Numbered from the stretch's first letter, positions 18,559-27,677 are shown. The stretch: 64,000 bases of DNA from Whitmania pigra (GCA_021613335.1 JAJTWR010000431.1:2232001-2296000); one strand, 5' to 3'. Notes: generated by a model from the sequence alone, not told the origin. Numbers and translations: made by a program.

Positions 18559-20039
18559 GGTCTGCGGACTCAGTGCTGCAACGGAAGATCGCTCTGACCG
18601 AGATGCTCGATCAGGACGCCTTCACCGAAATGGTGCGAGGCTTCGTCGAGCTCTACCGGGTGGGCATTAAGGTCTTCGATAACGCTGGCACTAAACTCGC
18701 CGACGTCAAAATCAACAGCCCAGAGTTCTGTGGCTACGTCTTTGGATTCCCGGAAGGGCGCCGCATGTGCACCGCCACCGTGGGCCGAGTGAAAGACGGA
18801 CCTATCTCCTGCGTCCACGGCGCCCGCAAGCCATTCCTCGACGACGATCCGGCGCTGTCGGCAGAGCACATCGTGACCGTCCCCTGTTTCACCGGACTTC
18901 GCTATCTCGTGGCGCCGATAGTTTGGGAGGGCGACGACATCGGTCGTGTGGTCTTCGGGCCCTTCATGCCGGTGGACCTGCAGACCTTCCCGCCGGAGTC
19001 GCTCACCAAGATTTCGCCGAACCTCGACATCTCCACCTTGAAGAACTTGGTCGACGTCGTGCGCCGCGCCCCGGAAGCGACGATCGTCCGGGTGCTCTTG
19101 CACTTCGGGACGCTCCTGCAGACGATGCTCTTCGCTGGGCAAAAGTGGTTCCTCACGAGCCAGATGCACATCGAGGGGACACTGGAGCACAACCGCGAGC
19201 TTGAGGACCGGGCGCGACGGCTTGAGGAAGCGAACGTCCGACTCCAAGAGCTCGACCGCCTGAAGAGCAGCTTCCTTGCGACGGTGAGCCACGAATTGCG
19301 CACCCCGCTCACGAGCATCATCGGCTACTCGGAGATGCTCTCCGAAGGGATGGCCGGGCCGCTCAACACCGAGCAATCGCAATACATTCAAACGATTACC
19401 GAGAAGGGCGAGACGCTCCTCAAGCTCATCTCCAGCATCCTGGACCTCTCGCAGATAGAGGCTGGCCGGGTGCGCCTCAGCTTCGCGCAGATGGACGCGA
19501 TAGAGGTGGTGCGCAGCTCCATCACCAGCCTCACACCGCAAGCGCAGCGCAAGCAGATTGAGATTACGATGACCTTTCCATCGCCCTCGCTGCGGGTCAC
19601 CGGCGATTACGATCGCCTCCGGCAAGTCGTCACCAACCTGCTCACGAACGCGGTGAAGTTCACGCCCCAAGGCGGCAAGGTGAGTGTCACCGTCAACGGC
19701 ATCAACCTTCAGCCGGAACTCAACGTCGAAGGCTACCGCATCACCGTCGAGGACAACGGCCGCGGCATACCGGAAGAGCAGCTCGACCGGATTTTCCACA
19801 GCTTCTACCAGGTGGACTCCTCTTCCACGCGCGAGCACGGCGGCGCGGGCCTCGGCCTTGCGATTGTGAAGAGCTTTGTCGAAGGACACGGCGGGCGCGT
19901 CGAGGTCTCAAGCGAACTCGGAAAGTGGAGCCGCTTCACCATCGTCCTGCCGTCGTCGCCGTCGTTCTCCTCGCAGGTGCACATCGCCCCGCCAGTCACG
20001 ACGACCGCGCTCGAATCAAGCGAAGTCGACCGCTTCTAG
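18555..20039 (+). CDS. PocR-domain sensor histidine kinase
   Basis: Soluble histidine kinase. The N-terminal PocR-type sensory domain (about residues 10-175) has the FCGYVFGFPEGRRMC and HIVTVPCFTGLRYLVAPIVWEGDDIGRVVFGPF segments, with Cys residues that in this family can bind hydrocarbon-like ligands or metals. A coiled coil (about 205-235) leads to HisKA with phospho-acceptor H246 (SHELRTPLTS). The HATPase domain follows, with N box NLLTNAVKF, G1 DNGRGI and G2 GGAGLGLAIV. There are no membrane helices. It shares a 4-nt GTGA overlap with the MglA-like gene, so the two are translationally coupled and probably act in one signalling route. Confidence 0.9.
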   Translation: MRSADSVLQRKIALTEMLDQDAFTEMVRGFVELYRVGIKVFDNAGTKLADVKINSPEFCGYVFGFPEGRRMCTATVGRVKDGPISCVHGARKPFLDDDPALSAEHIVTVPCFTGLRYLVAPIVWEGDDIGRVVFGPFMPVDLQTFPPESLTKISPNLDISTLKNLVDVVRRAPEATIVRVLLHFGTLLQTMLFAGQKWFLTSQMHIEGTLEHNRELEDRARRLEEANVRLQELDRLKSSFLATVSHELRTPLTSIIGYSEMLSEGMAGPLNTEQSQYIQTITEKGETLLKLISSILDLSQIEAGRVRLSFAQMDAIEVVRSSITSLTPQAQRKQIEITMTFPSPSLRVTGDYDRLRQVVTNLLTNAVKFTPQGGKVSVTVNGINLQPELNVEGYRITVEDNGRGIPEEQLDRIFHSFYQVDSSSTREHGGAGLGLAIVKSFVEGHGGRVEVSSELGKWSRFTIVLPSSPSFSSQVHIAPPVTTTALESSEVDRF

Positions 20040-20051
20040 CGGGTACACCGC

Positions 20052-20363
20052 TCAGGGCGGTTTGCCGAGCGGATACTCGACGACGCAGTAGCCTTCTTTT
20101 GCGCAGCGCAGGCCCTTGGCGCAGCCACCGTCGGCTTTGCAGTTCGGCAAGCAGGCCTGGCGTCCGGCGTCGACGCAGGTCGCATCGCTCGGGCACGCAT
20201 AGGAGCTGCTGCACTCCCGGGTGCAGATGCCGGCGCGGGCGCAGTAGCCATTTTCGAGGCCGCCGCAGGAGTAGTGGTCGCTGCAGGCTTTGCCGACCGA
20301 GGCGGGGCCGCAGCCGACGAGGTACAGGCCTAGGGTGGCGGCGGCGAAGAGTCGAAGCATCAT
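20052..20363 (-). CDS. Cysteine-rich lipoprotein
   Basis: A 103-residue secreted lipoprotein with signal MMLRLFAAATLGLYLVGC (lipobox LVGC). The mature part contains about 14 Cys in EGF-like or knottin-like spacing (CSDHYSCGG, CARAGICTREC, CPSDATC, CLPNC). Such Cys-rich lipoproteins are very common in myxobacteria; function unknown. Its ATG overlaps the stop of the upstream gene on the same strand by 3-4 bases, so the two are co-translated. Confidence 0.72.
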   Translation of the reverse strand: MMLRLFAAATLGLYLVGCGPASVGKACSDHYSCGGLENGYCARAGICTRECSSSYACPSDATCVDAGRQACLPNCKADGGCAKGLRCAKEGYCVVEYPLGKPP

Positions 20364-20770
20364 TGTGCTGGCCCCTGGGTGCGGTTGCCGCGGAACGGCG
20401 ATGGTCCGTAGAGGTCGTAGTTGCAGCCGCCGTCGGCGCAGCTCCCGAGTTGGCAGTAGCCGCCGAGGCAGATGAGCGTTTCGCCCTCGGGGCAGTATTC
20501 GCTCGGTTGCTCGTTGTAGAAGCCGCCGTCGGGGAGCTGCTGCCCGAAAATGTACGGCGAGCGACAGCCGTCGCCGACCTTAATGCGGCAATCCGCCGAG
20601 GTGGTGCAGGTGCGGGTGCAGATTTCAGCGAGGGAGCAATAGTAATTCTTGGGGCAATTTGCCGCGGTCGGATTGCAGATTTCTCCCGGCATCGACGGGC
20701 AGTTGGTGAGATTCGAGCACCCGAACGCGAGACCAGCCAAGAGGAGTATGCGGCGAGAGGTAAAGTACAC
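20360..20770 (-). CDS. Cysteine-rich lipoprotein, paralogue-like partner
   Basis: Secreted Cys-rich lipoprotein. From the in-frame GTG at 20770 the N-terminus is a compact signal (RRILLLAGLAFGC). The frame is open further upstream to 20824, but that extension overlaps the nadE start region and lacks signal features. The mature chain holds about 13 Cys in the same type of pattern (CPSMPGEIC, CPKNYYCSLAEICTRTC) as the downstream gene, with which it overlaps. Unknown function, probably an extracellular disulfide-rich domain. Confidence 0.65.
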   Translation of the reverse strand: MYFTSRRILLLAGLAFGCSNLTNCPSMPGEICNPTAANCPKNYYCSLAEICTRTCTTSADCRIKVGDGCRSPYIFGQQLPDGGFYNEQPSEYCPEGETLICLGGYCQLGSCADGGCNYDLYGPSPFRGNRTQGPAQ

Positions 20771-20850
20771 AGCGAGAGCTAGCCTTAGTTGAGGGACGGC
20801 AGTTGAACAAGTGGCCGCACGCAACAGAGCAGCGTAGACTCACCAGAAGC

Positions 20851-22698
20851 ATGCGCTTTGTTCACCTGGGAGTTGCGAGCCTCAATCCAACGGTCGGGGC
20901 TTTCCGAGCCAACACCGATAAGGCGATTGCGTGCGCGGAGGAGCTCTCGAAGGCAGCAGTGACGCTGGGCGTATTCTCCGAGCAGCTCATCGGCGGCTAT
21001 CCGGCGGAGGACTTGGTCCACTGGAACGCGTTCATGACCCGCCAGTGGGAAGAGCTGCAGCGTTTTGCGAAGGCCACGGCGTCGCTACCGCTCATCTCAT
21101 GCATCGGTGTCGGCATCCTCCACCGCGCCCAGCGCTACAACTGTGCGGCGGTGGTGTCTAGCGGCCAGGTACGCGGGCTTGTGCCCAAGGAGAAGCTTCC
21201 CGACTACGGAATTTACTACGAGACCCGGACCACCTCCCGCGGCGTCCCGGGCATGGCCGACGAGCACCAAGGGGTGCCGTTTGGAGATCTCCTCTTCGAC
21301 TTCGACTTTGGCCGCCTCGGCGTGGAAATCTGTGAAGACCTCTGGAGCCCCGACGGGCCCATGCGAAGGAGGGCCTTCGCGGGTGCAGAGCTCATCTGCA
21401 ACTTGTCGGCCTCTCCGTATCGGGTCGGCATCGATGCGACCCGACGGGAACTCATCGCCACCCGCGCTTCGGACAACCAGTGCGTCGTCGCCTACGCGAA
21501 CCAAGTGGGAGCGCAGGGAAGCCTGATTTTCGACGGCGGCGGTTTCGTGAACCAAAACGGCACGCCGCTTCTCGCCACCCCGCGCTTCAAAGAAGGGTGG
21601 GGAGCAGTCGTGGTGGACTTGGAGCGCAGCTCACGGCTGCGCAGCGAAATCACCACTTGGCGGGAAGACCAGCGCATCGCGAGCCATGAACCGGCGCCCC
21701 GGGTCATCGCGGTCGAGCGCCCGTCACCAAAGCGCAAGGTGACGCCGCCGTTCATGCCGCTGCACCAGGTGGCTGAGCCGCCTGCGACGACGCCGAAAGA
21801 GCGCTTCTGCGAAGAGCTCCTCGACGCGCTGGCGCTCGGGGTCGGCGACTACTACCAAAAGTGCGGCTGCTTCCGCGCCATCGGTGTCGCACTCTCCGGC
21901 GGCCGCGACTCGCTGCTGACGCTTCACATCGCTTGCCGCTTCGCCCTCCCGGCGAAGGTGCCGGTCGAAGTGTTCTTCATGCCTTCGCGCTTCACCTCGC
22001 CGGAGACGGCAGCGGCGGCGCGCGCGGCGGCGGTGGAGTTGGGGGTGCGGCTCACCGAGAGCCCTATCGACGACGCCTTCGAGCGCGAGCTTGCGGCGGT
22101 GAAAGCGATGCTCGCGCCGGGAGTGTCGGTGAATGCCATCACCGAGCAAAACGTGCAGGCACGCATCCGAGCGCAGCGCATGTGGAATTGGGCGAATAGC
22201 GCCCAAGGGCTCTACTTGCAGACGGGCAATATGTCGGAGCGGGCGATGGGCTACACGACCGTGGGCGGGGATTTGATGGGGGCGCTGTCGGTGATTGGGA
22301 ACGTGCCGAAGACGCTCGTGAATTACCTCCTCGACTACCTCGCGCACCACCGCAACTCCGAGGCCATTCTCCGCACCCTCGCTACGCCCGCGGGCCCAGA
22401 GCTCGCTGCCGGACAACGCGGCGAAGAGGAGCTGATGCCGTTCCCGCTCCTCGATGCTTGCTTGTCCCACTACGTCGGCGAAAAGCTCTCACCGGCAGAG
22501 GTCGTCGCGGTGCTCATTCCGAAATTTCCGGATATGCCCCCGGCGCAGATTGAAAAGGCTGTCGAGCGCTTCGTGCGGCTCTTCTCGGCAAATCTCTTCA
22601 AGTGGGTCCAGGCGCCGCTCACGCTGCACGTCGGCGCGTTGGATTTGGATAGAGAGCGCGCGCTGCAGCTCCCGGTCGTCGCGCGCCTCGACTTCTAG
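20851..22698 (+). CDS. nadE: Glutamine-dependent NAD+ synthetase
   Basis: Amidates deamido-NAD to NAD+ in the last step of NAD biosynthesis, using ammonia from glutamine. The N-terminal nitrilase domain (about 1-270) has a complete Glu-Lys-Cys triad: SEQLIGGYP, VPKEKLPDYGIYYE and EICEDLW. The C-terminal synthetase domain has the ATP-pyrophosphatase loop SGGRDS (usually SGGxDS) and the family motif QTGNMSERAMGYTTVGGD. The ATG at 20851 fits the family start (RFVHLGVASLNPTVG); the frame is open 16 codons further. It is the last core gene before the accessory island. Confidence 0.93.
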   Translation: MRFVHLGVASLNPTVGAFRANTDKAIACAEELSKAAVTLGVFSEQLIGGYPAEDLVHWNAFMTRQWEELQRFAKATASLPLISCIGVGILHRAQRYNCAAVVSSGQVRGLVPKEKLPDYGIYYETRTTSRGVPGMADEHQGVPFGDLLFDFDFGRLGVEICEDLWSPDGPMRRRAFAGAELICNLSASPYRVGIDATRRELIATRASDNQCVVAYANQVGAQGSLIFDGGGFVNQNGTPLLATPRFKEGWGAVVVDLERSSRLRSEITTWREDQRIASHEPAPRVIAVERPSPKRKVTPPFMPLHQVAEPPATTPKERFCEELLDALALGVGDYYQKCGCFRAIGVALSGGRDSLLTLHIACRFALPAKVPVEVFFMPSRFTSPETAAAARAAAVELGVRLTESPIDDAFERELAAVKAMLAPGVSVNAITEQNVQARIRAQRMWNWANSAQGLYLQTGNMSERAMGYTTVGGDLMGALSVIGNVPKTLVNYLLDYLAHHRNSEAILRTLATPAGPELAAGQRGEEELMPFPLLDACLSHYVGEKLSPAEVVAVLIPKFPDMPPAQIEKAVERFVRLFSANLFKWVQAPLTLHVGALDLDRERALQLPVVARLDF

Positions 22699-22898
22699 AG
22701 AGCGGAGCAGGAAAGAACTAAGTCAATCTTCCTCGACGAGGGAGCATGTTCTGACGAGTGGTGATGGCACGAGCGTTCACTCATTGTCACTCCCTAGGGA
22801 AGTCAACTCTAACTTGAAGCCGAGGCGACAATTACCCTGAAACAGGGGGATCTTGCTCCGTTCACTGGAAAAATTATCAGCCAAAAATCAGGAGCCAG

Positions 22899-23138
22899 GT
22901 GGCAAGGCTTATTACCCCATGCTGGTATGACGGCGAGCATCTCGCGAGCGTGATAGTGCGCGTGAGACATACAGGCGTAAAAAAATGGATGCGATACTCG
23001 ATGGTAAAAAACTGGCAGCTAATTTATATATTTTCAGTTAGTGAGGACGGATCAATTGAGCAGAGGGGAGAAAATGCAGTTTGTGCAGTAGGAACCGTCT
23101 GGCTGCGTTCAGCTTGCCATCAGGGTGAAGTACTATGA
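22899..23138 (+). CDS. Small orphan reading frame at the island edge
   Basis: A 79-codon GTG-initiated frame of low G+C with no recognised family. The 200 bases before it and the 157 bases after it hold no convincing gene; a short frame from 23137 to 23289 overlaps its stop. Given the setting, it may be a remnant of a toxin or immunity cassette. It could equally be non-coding. Confidence 0.25.
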   Translation: MARLITPCWYDGEHLASVIVRVRHTGVKKWMRYSMVKNWQLIYIFSVSEDGSIEQRGENAVCAVGTVWLRSACHQGEVL

Positions 23139-23295
23139 CAATATTGATTGTACGTCATCGAATATCCAGCTTCAAATGCGCATTCATATTTGGGATTGCG
23201 GGGAAGGCATTTGGCCAACCAAGCGGGGCTGTAAAAGTATTTGTCCTTGATAAATTACCTACAAGTACGTATGGTCCGCCGATTGGGTTCTAGCC

Positions 23296-23676
23296 ATGCA
23301 GACGAAACTTTATGATGGGGCCTTCAGAATTATGGACGGAATGTTGTATGCGATGTCATCTCTCGGGGAGACCTTGTGGAGATGGTGTCCTGCTGCGATG
23401 AGTGTATACGGTCTTCTGGAGGTTCCGTCAAAAGATGACGCAATAGTTTTAGGCAGTCCCTTGCACGCTTTCCCTAGGAACAATCCCAATCTCTTTAAAG
23501 TTTGTCGTAATGGGTCGATAAAATGGACGGCCGAGTTACTAAGTGGAAGTGAAAGTCATAGATATGTAGATGTTGGATGGATGGATCAAAAACTTATGGC
23601 ATATACTTGGAGTGGTTGGATCGTCGTTCTTGATCCTGCAACGGGCCGCATCCTTGAAAAAGAATTTATTAAGTAG
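23296..23676 (+). CDS. Probable immunity-type small beta protein
   Basis: A 126-residue protein with no signal peptide. Short beta-rich repeats recall one or two blades of a PQQ/WD-like propeller: KVCRNGSIKWTAEL, then YVDVGWMDQKLMAYTW and SGWIVVLDPATGRIL. Small proteins with this 'YAYTWSG...DPxTGKIL' ending are often seen beside Rhs or other polymorphic toxins, which suggests an orphan immunity role; that is inference. Its TAG stop is immediately followed, in the same frame, by a toxin-tip remnant. Low G+C, unlike the core genes. Confidence 0.5.
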   Translation: MQTKLYDGAFRIMDGMLYAMSSLGETLWRWCPAAMSVYGLLEVPSKDDAIVLGSPLHAFPRNNPNLFKVCRNGSIKWTAELLSGSESHRYVDVGWMDQKLMAYTWSGWIVVLDPATGRILEKEFIK

Positions 23677-23844
23677 AGAAAGTACCCGTTCGTGGGATCG
23701 ACAGAATCCAGCAAGTGTGATCTAAAGTTCAAGAAGTATTATGATTCTGTAAATGCTGCGCTAGGATCAGCCACGTCGCGTAGCGAGACCTTAGATATAT
23801 TAGGTTCAATCAAAGAGAGCTTGAAAAAGGGAGATCTGAAGTGA
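23677..23844 (+). pseudogene. Remnant of a polymorphic-toxin C-terminal tip (upstream of imm11)
   Basis: An open stretch of 55 codons begins right after the stop of the preceding gene in the same frame. It ends with TGA overlapping the GTG of the Imm11 gene (GTGA). The sequence (KYPFVGSTESS..., SVNAALGSATSRSETL, ending LKKGDLK) resembles the extreme C-termini of nuclease-type polymorphic toxins that are usually paired with Imm11 proteins. The delivery part and catalytic core are missing, so it is inactive. Confidence 0.5.
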
Positions 23845-24389
23845 CCCAAATTTTCCAAATACTCCAGGCTGATGGTTTTGAATTTTGCTACCCAGTGCGT
23901 AGTGAGGACTTTGAAACTATTAGTATGACTCTTAACGGCACCCCGAGGAGGAATACATGGCATTCCCCACCAATGAGAATTATTCGTGAGGATCAAGGAC
24001 TAGTACTATCCGAATCAGATTCGCCCTGGTATGGAGGGGATGCTTTAGTTTTTCGTAAGAACGTTACAAGTAAGATTAATTCATTTCTTAATATGTATGG
24101 GGAACTGCTTCCGCTGTCTTGTGAAGAGGCTGATCTTGTAATCTTCCATGCGACACGAGTCCTAGATGCATTGAACCAAAAAGAATCGAAGGTTGAACGC
24201 TTTTCATCGGGGCGGATCATGTACATTCTTCGGCATGCATTTTATCCGGAAGTCATTCGCGGAGTCGATATATTCAAGCTATCAAGCCTGCGAATTAGTC
24301 CCATATATGTCAGTGACCGCTTTGTTGATATCATGAAAAGAAATAATATCACAGGATTGGATTTTAATAAAGTTTGGTCACGTGGCTGA
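23841..24389 (+). CDS. Imm11-family immunity protein
   Basis: A 182-residue cytoplasmic protein. The C-terminal signature DIFKLSSLRISPIYVSDRF...GLDFNKVWS is the typical end of Imm11/DUF1629 immunity proteins, which neutralise a cognate polymorphic toxin. The GTG start is preceded by AAGGGAG and overlaps the stop of a toxin-tip remnant, the usual toxin-immunity coupling. With the toxin broken, it is now an orphan immunity gene and could still protect against neighbours that carry the same toxin. Confidence 0.72.
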   Translation: MTQIFQILQADGFEFCYPVRSEDFETISMTLNGTPRRNTWHSPPMRIIREDQGLVLSESDSPWYGGDALVFRKNVTSKINSFLNMYGELLPLSCEEADLVIFHATRVLDALNQKESKVERFSSGRIMYILRHAFYPEVIRGVDIFKLSSLRISPIYVSDRFVDIMKRNNITGLDFNKVWSRG

Positions 24390-24423
24390 GTGTTAGTTAC
24401 TCATTAGTGGGATCAAAGAGTGT

Positions 24424-24573
24424 TGAGCTTGCACCGATTTGGTGGACAGTCCCGTTAAGAAGGATACTTCCACTACGGATCTTAGAAAAATGAAGAAGAT
24501 CCAGCCCAGAGTTCAAGGCGTAGTCGGTACAGCTGGTGCTCGGTAAGAACATGTCTCTTTCATCCGTCGCAAA
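24424..24573 (+). mobile_element. Degenerate IS3-family left end and orfA fragment (copy 1)
   Basis: From TGAGCTTGCACCGATTTGG onward this segment aligns base by base with 29328-29476, the left end and orfA start of a second IS3-like copy, at roughly three-quarters identity by eye. Its reading frame is destroyed by substitutions. It ends at the 8-mer GTCGCAAA (24566-24573), exactly where IS66 sequence begins. Confidence 0.65.
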
Positions 24574-24797
24574 GTGTCCCATTAGCGACGCCGGGAGATC
24601 TTGGGAGCTGATGTAGAGCATGCTGTGCCGTTTCGGGAGGAAAGCCAGAGATGGCCGGTCGCAAAGTCATCAATGAGGGCGACGCGAAGAAGTGCCTGCA
24701 GGGGGTGAAGAACTCCCATGCTTCGCTCTCGCATCGGGCACTAGCCCATGGACTAGATGGACGCTCACTGCATGCATGGCAGATGGCACTGGAGCGT
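24574..24797 (+). mobile_element. IS66 left-end remnant with tnpA start
   Basis: Begins with an IS66 terminal repeat (GTGTCCCATTAGCGACGCCGGGA), close to both ends of the intact element at 29477-31895. An ATG at 24651 then opens a TnpA N-terminus (MAGRKVINEGDAKKCLQGVK) matching residues 1-49 of the intact TnpA with many substitutions. Similarity stops after HAWQMALER, and Rhs-core sequence follows. It is older and more diverged than the other IS66 copies, and truncated by recombination into the Rhs gene. Confidence 0.7.
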
Positions 24798-25771
24798 CTG
24801 TCTCCTGTGGCACAAGTGAAGCAAGAGGCATCGACGCGCGGACAGTCTTTTACGTGCAGGATATGGTGGGTGGCGAGGCCATGCAGTTTGACGCCAAAGG
24901 CGAGGTGCATAACCGCCAAGCGTATACCCCTTTCGGGACTGCACTGACTGCGGCACTGCTGGGCAAAAGTGAGTCCGCAGTGAAGTCGGAGCCCTATGGC
25001 TTTGTTGGCAAAGAGTTTGACGAAGAGAGTGGCTTCTCGGCCATGGGCAGCAGGTACTAGTCTCCCAAGCTTGCAAGGTTTGTCTGGGCGGACAGCTATG
25101 TGTTGGACAAGCCGGATATTGGCGTGCAGGACAGACAGTCCCTCAACGTATATTCATATTCTCGCAATACACCCACCACACTGAAGGACCCGGAGGGCAC
25201 AGCACCAGAGGGAGCGGCTCCGGCGGCTGCTACCAATGGGGTGAGCAGCATGTTGTTGGCGGCAGCCGGAGGCGCTGCGGCGGTAGTAGTTGGGATAGTT
25301 GTTGCGGCGGTGGCCGGGCCTGCCGCAGGAATGTCGCTTGTGGGGAGCCTTACTGTTGGTGCAGTAGCGAACAAGGTGGGCAGTGTCGCTACAAAGGGCA
25401 CAGGCCGAGCGACAGGCACACTAATTGCGGCTGAAGGTGGGGCTACAAGCGGAAAACAAGTTTTGCAATTCAAGGGGTCGTTGCCTAAAAGTCAAATAAA
25501 TGAAGGGGTAGGGGTATACAACTTTGTTGGTACAAGTGGGAAAACTTATGTGGGCCAGTCAGGGTACATAAACGCACGATTGTCACAGCACGCGAGAACA
25601 GGTAAATTGCCAGTGGGTTCGGTGATCACTATTAAGGAGGTGCTGGGAGGTAAAACTGCTAGACAAATTGCCGAGCAGCAAACGATTATAAACTTCGGCG
25701 GACTCAGCAAACTTGAGAATGCAGTTAATCCGATCGGTGCTGCTAGATGGCACCTGATGGAGCAACACTAA
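24798..25771 (+). pseudogene. Rhs-core fragment with GIY-YIG-type toxin tip, interrupted by one stop
   Basis: The frame carries the end of an Rhs-associated core (FDAKGEVHNRQAYTPFG, YGFVGKEFDEESGFSAMGSRY). It is interrupted by TAG at 25058-25060, exactly where the Rhs RYY motif normally has a second Tyr. It continues in the same frame with ADSYVLDKPD and NVYSYSRNTPTTLKDPEG. A Gly/Ala-rich membrane-like stretch follows, then a GIY-YIG nuclease-like domain (GVYNF, then YVGQSGYINARLSQH, Glu in the AEQQ segment). The shell of the Rhs gene is absent, replaced by IS66 sequence. The product cannot be delivered and is probably not made as a unit. The downstream immunity gene overlaps its stop by one base. 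Confidence 0.7.
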
Positions 25772-26625
25772 TGAAACTACCAGTAATCATCGATGATGGA
25801 GAATGGGGCCCAACAGCGACTGTCACTGGGGAGTGGTCCATCGCAGTAGAAGACTTTATACGAAGTCATGGTGTAAAGGCTCTTGAGTTAAATTCTGGCA
25901 AGGGGTGGCGAGGCGCCGATGTCAAATTCCTTGAAAGGTTATCGGGATTAGAGGCACTGTCGATCCTCGATTTGACAATTAAGGACGTGGATGCAATTCA
26001 TGCTTTAGCAGGCGCAAAGTATCTAATGATATACACATACTGTAAGACGGCTATGAACTTTAATAAGTTCAGTCATCTTGAAGAATGTTATCTCGAGTGG
26101 CGGCCTAAATCAGAGTCCCTTTTTTCACACCCGAGAATAAAGAAAGCGTTCATAACACATAGCCCACTCAAAGACTTTGTGCCGATGATGCAGATGACCA
26201 GTTTAGAGTCCCTGTCATTAGCAAGCCCGCGACTTGAAACATTCAAAGGAATAGAAGCCCTCAAAAAATTGACCTTCCTAGGAGTGTACGTTGCGCGTCG
26301 ACTTCACAGTTTGGAGGGTATTCAGGTTCTAACTAATCTCGAGCAACTGGATGCGAATACTTGTCGGAGGATTCGCGACATCAGTCCGATCGCTGCTCTC
26401 CACCGACTGCGTGAGCTTCAACTCTGCAATAACGGGGAAATCGAGACAATCAAGCCGCTTCGTGCACTTACGGTGCTTGAACAATTTCATTTCTACGGAA
26501 CCACAAATGTGCTTGACGGCGATTTGAGTCCACTCAAGGATCTTCCCAAACTTAAGAACGTATCCTTAATGGAGCGTAAACACTATACGCATCGCCGAGC
26601 TGACTTGCCCAGAGCAGGTCGATGA
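25771..26625 (+). CDS. Leucine-rich-repeat protein, probable immunity protein
   Basis: A 284-residue protein from the ATG at 25771, which shares one base with the toxin-tip stop (TAATG). It contains about eight short leucine-rich repeats (for example LEALSILDLTIKDVDAI, LTFLGVYVARRLHSLEGI, LRELQLCNNGEIETIKPL). LRR proteins of this type are known as immunity partners of polymorphic toxins. Directly following a GIY-YIG tip, it is probably the cognate antidote. The last dozen residues (RADLPRAGR) look unrelated to an LRR cap, and the next transposon fragment starts 3 bp later, so the C-terminus may have been replaced by insertion. Low G+C. Confidence 0.68.
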   Translation: MKLPVIIDDGEWGPTATVTGEWSIAVEDFIRSHGVKALELNSGKGWRGADVKFLERLSGLEALSILDLTIKDVDAIHALAGAKYLMIYTYCKTAMNFNKFSHLEECYLEWRPKSESLFSHPRIKKAFITHSPLKDFVPMMQMTSLESLSLASPRLETFKGIEALKKLTFLGVYVARRLHSLEGIQVLTNLEQLDANTCRRIRDISPIAALHRLRELQLCNNGEIETIKPLRALTVLEQFHFYGTTNVLDGDLSPLKDLPKLKNVSLMERKHYTHRRADLPRAGR

Positions 26626-26627
26626 TT

Positions 26628-26800
26628 CTATGCGGTAGTTGCGGCCTGGTTTGGACGGAGGAGGGCCTGTCGCTCGTCACCCTCTAGTTCCGTCTTCAAT
26701 GTTTCGAATAAACTCTCAACTGCAGCGTTGTGCCACCAGTCGTTCTTGCGACTCATGCTGCAGGCAACACCCACACTCCTCGTCATCTGAAATTGTAAGC
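26628..26800 (-). mobile_element. IS3-family orfB (rve integrase) C-terminal remnant
   Basis: On the minus strand an open frame ending at TAG (26628-26630) reads CSMSRKNDWWHNAAVESLF then ETLKTELEGDERQALL. This is the conserved end of IS3-family OrfB integrases, which includes the third catalytic Glu (VES). Upstream of the SMSRK motif the similarity fades, and the DDE aspartates are missing. Only a remnant is left. Confidence 0.65.
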
Positions 26801-26954
26801 GGGGCAGTTGCCACTCGGCATCGGTTAAGTTTCGCCTGCTGCAGGTATTTCGTCAGCACTGTCTTCTATTCCCTAAAGTCCCTAGCGTCGGACGATGGTG
26901 ACCGCTCCTCGTCGAATACAAGCCACTCCGCCACCGAATGAAACAGTGGAGTGA

Positions 26955-27283
26955 ATCTACATCGCGTTTCGTACGGGGGAGGTACTTGTGCCTTGCCTTG
27001 TGCCCGGTGATGTCGTCGTCATGGACAACCTCGGAGCCCACCATGCAACGGGAGTACGCGCAGCTATCGAAGGTGCCGGAGCAAAAATCGTTTACCTCCC
27101 TCCGTACAGTCCCGACCGAAACCCAATCGAGATGTGCTGGAGCAAAGTGAAGAGCATCCTTCGACTCCTCTCTGCGCGCTCAATCTCCACTCTCAAAAAT
27201 GCATTGATTGATGCCGTTTCCGCTGTCACATCAGCAGATTCAAAAAATGGTTCGCTCATGCAGGGTACCGTCTGTGCGGATGA
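26955..27283 (+). mobile_element. IS630-family transposase remnant
   Basis: The C-terminal half of an IS630/Tc1-type DDE transposase: LVPGDVVVMDNLGAHHA holds the second catalytic Asp, and LPPYSPDRNPIEMCWSKVKS holds the third acidic residue (Glu). An in-frame stop (26952) cuts off the N-terminal part. A one-base shift near 27243 moves the final WFAHAGYR motif into another frame, which ends at 27283. Not functional. Confidence 0.75.
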
Positions 27284-27331
27284 TCCCCGCTGTGAGACTG
27301 GTTGCACTGGCAAGCAGTGCAGCGTTAAAAG

Positions 27332-27677
27332 GTGGGGAACTTTTCGTTTCGAATCGGGGGACCGGAGAGTGCGCAGCATAGTATATCAGTGACAGGAAAA
27401 TATCCTAATTATATAGAGGTAGCTATAAAGATGAAAGGGAATTATTTTAATATCCCAATTAAAGTTTGGGAAACTATGACTAGGAATGAAAAATGTGCCG
27501 CTAATCAAAAATTTCTCGATCGCGCTATTCAGCACGGAGACGTTTTTATACTAGCTTCACCTCTGAAAAAAAGCGGACCGTATGTCCCATTATGCACGCG
27601 AAATAGAATACTTAATGAATTGTGGATATCATATTGCTATTAGTCAAAAAGGTTCATTTATACTTCCCGGAAAATAA
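27332..27677 (+). pseudogene. Frameshifted polymorphic-toxin C-terminal tip
   Basis: An A+T-rich frame contains a motif common at the extreme C-termini of CDI/Rhs-type toxins (NYFNIPIKVWETM, then ANQKFLDRAIQHGDVFIL). At about 27585 the coding signal moves to the next frame, which carries the expected last segment (a Y..EIEYL..GY pattern) and stops at 27675-27677. The original frame instead runs to 27643. The delivery module is absent; an IS630 remnant lies directly upstream. Toxin activity of the broken gene is not expected. The following immunity-like gene starts 4 bases after the shifted frame's stop. Confidence 0.55.
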
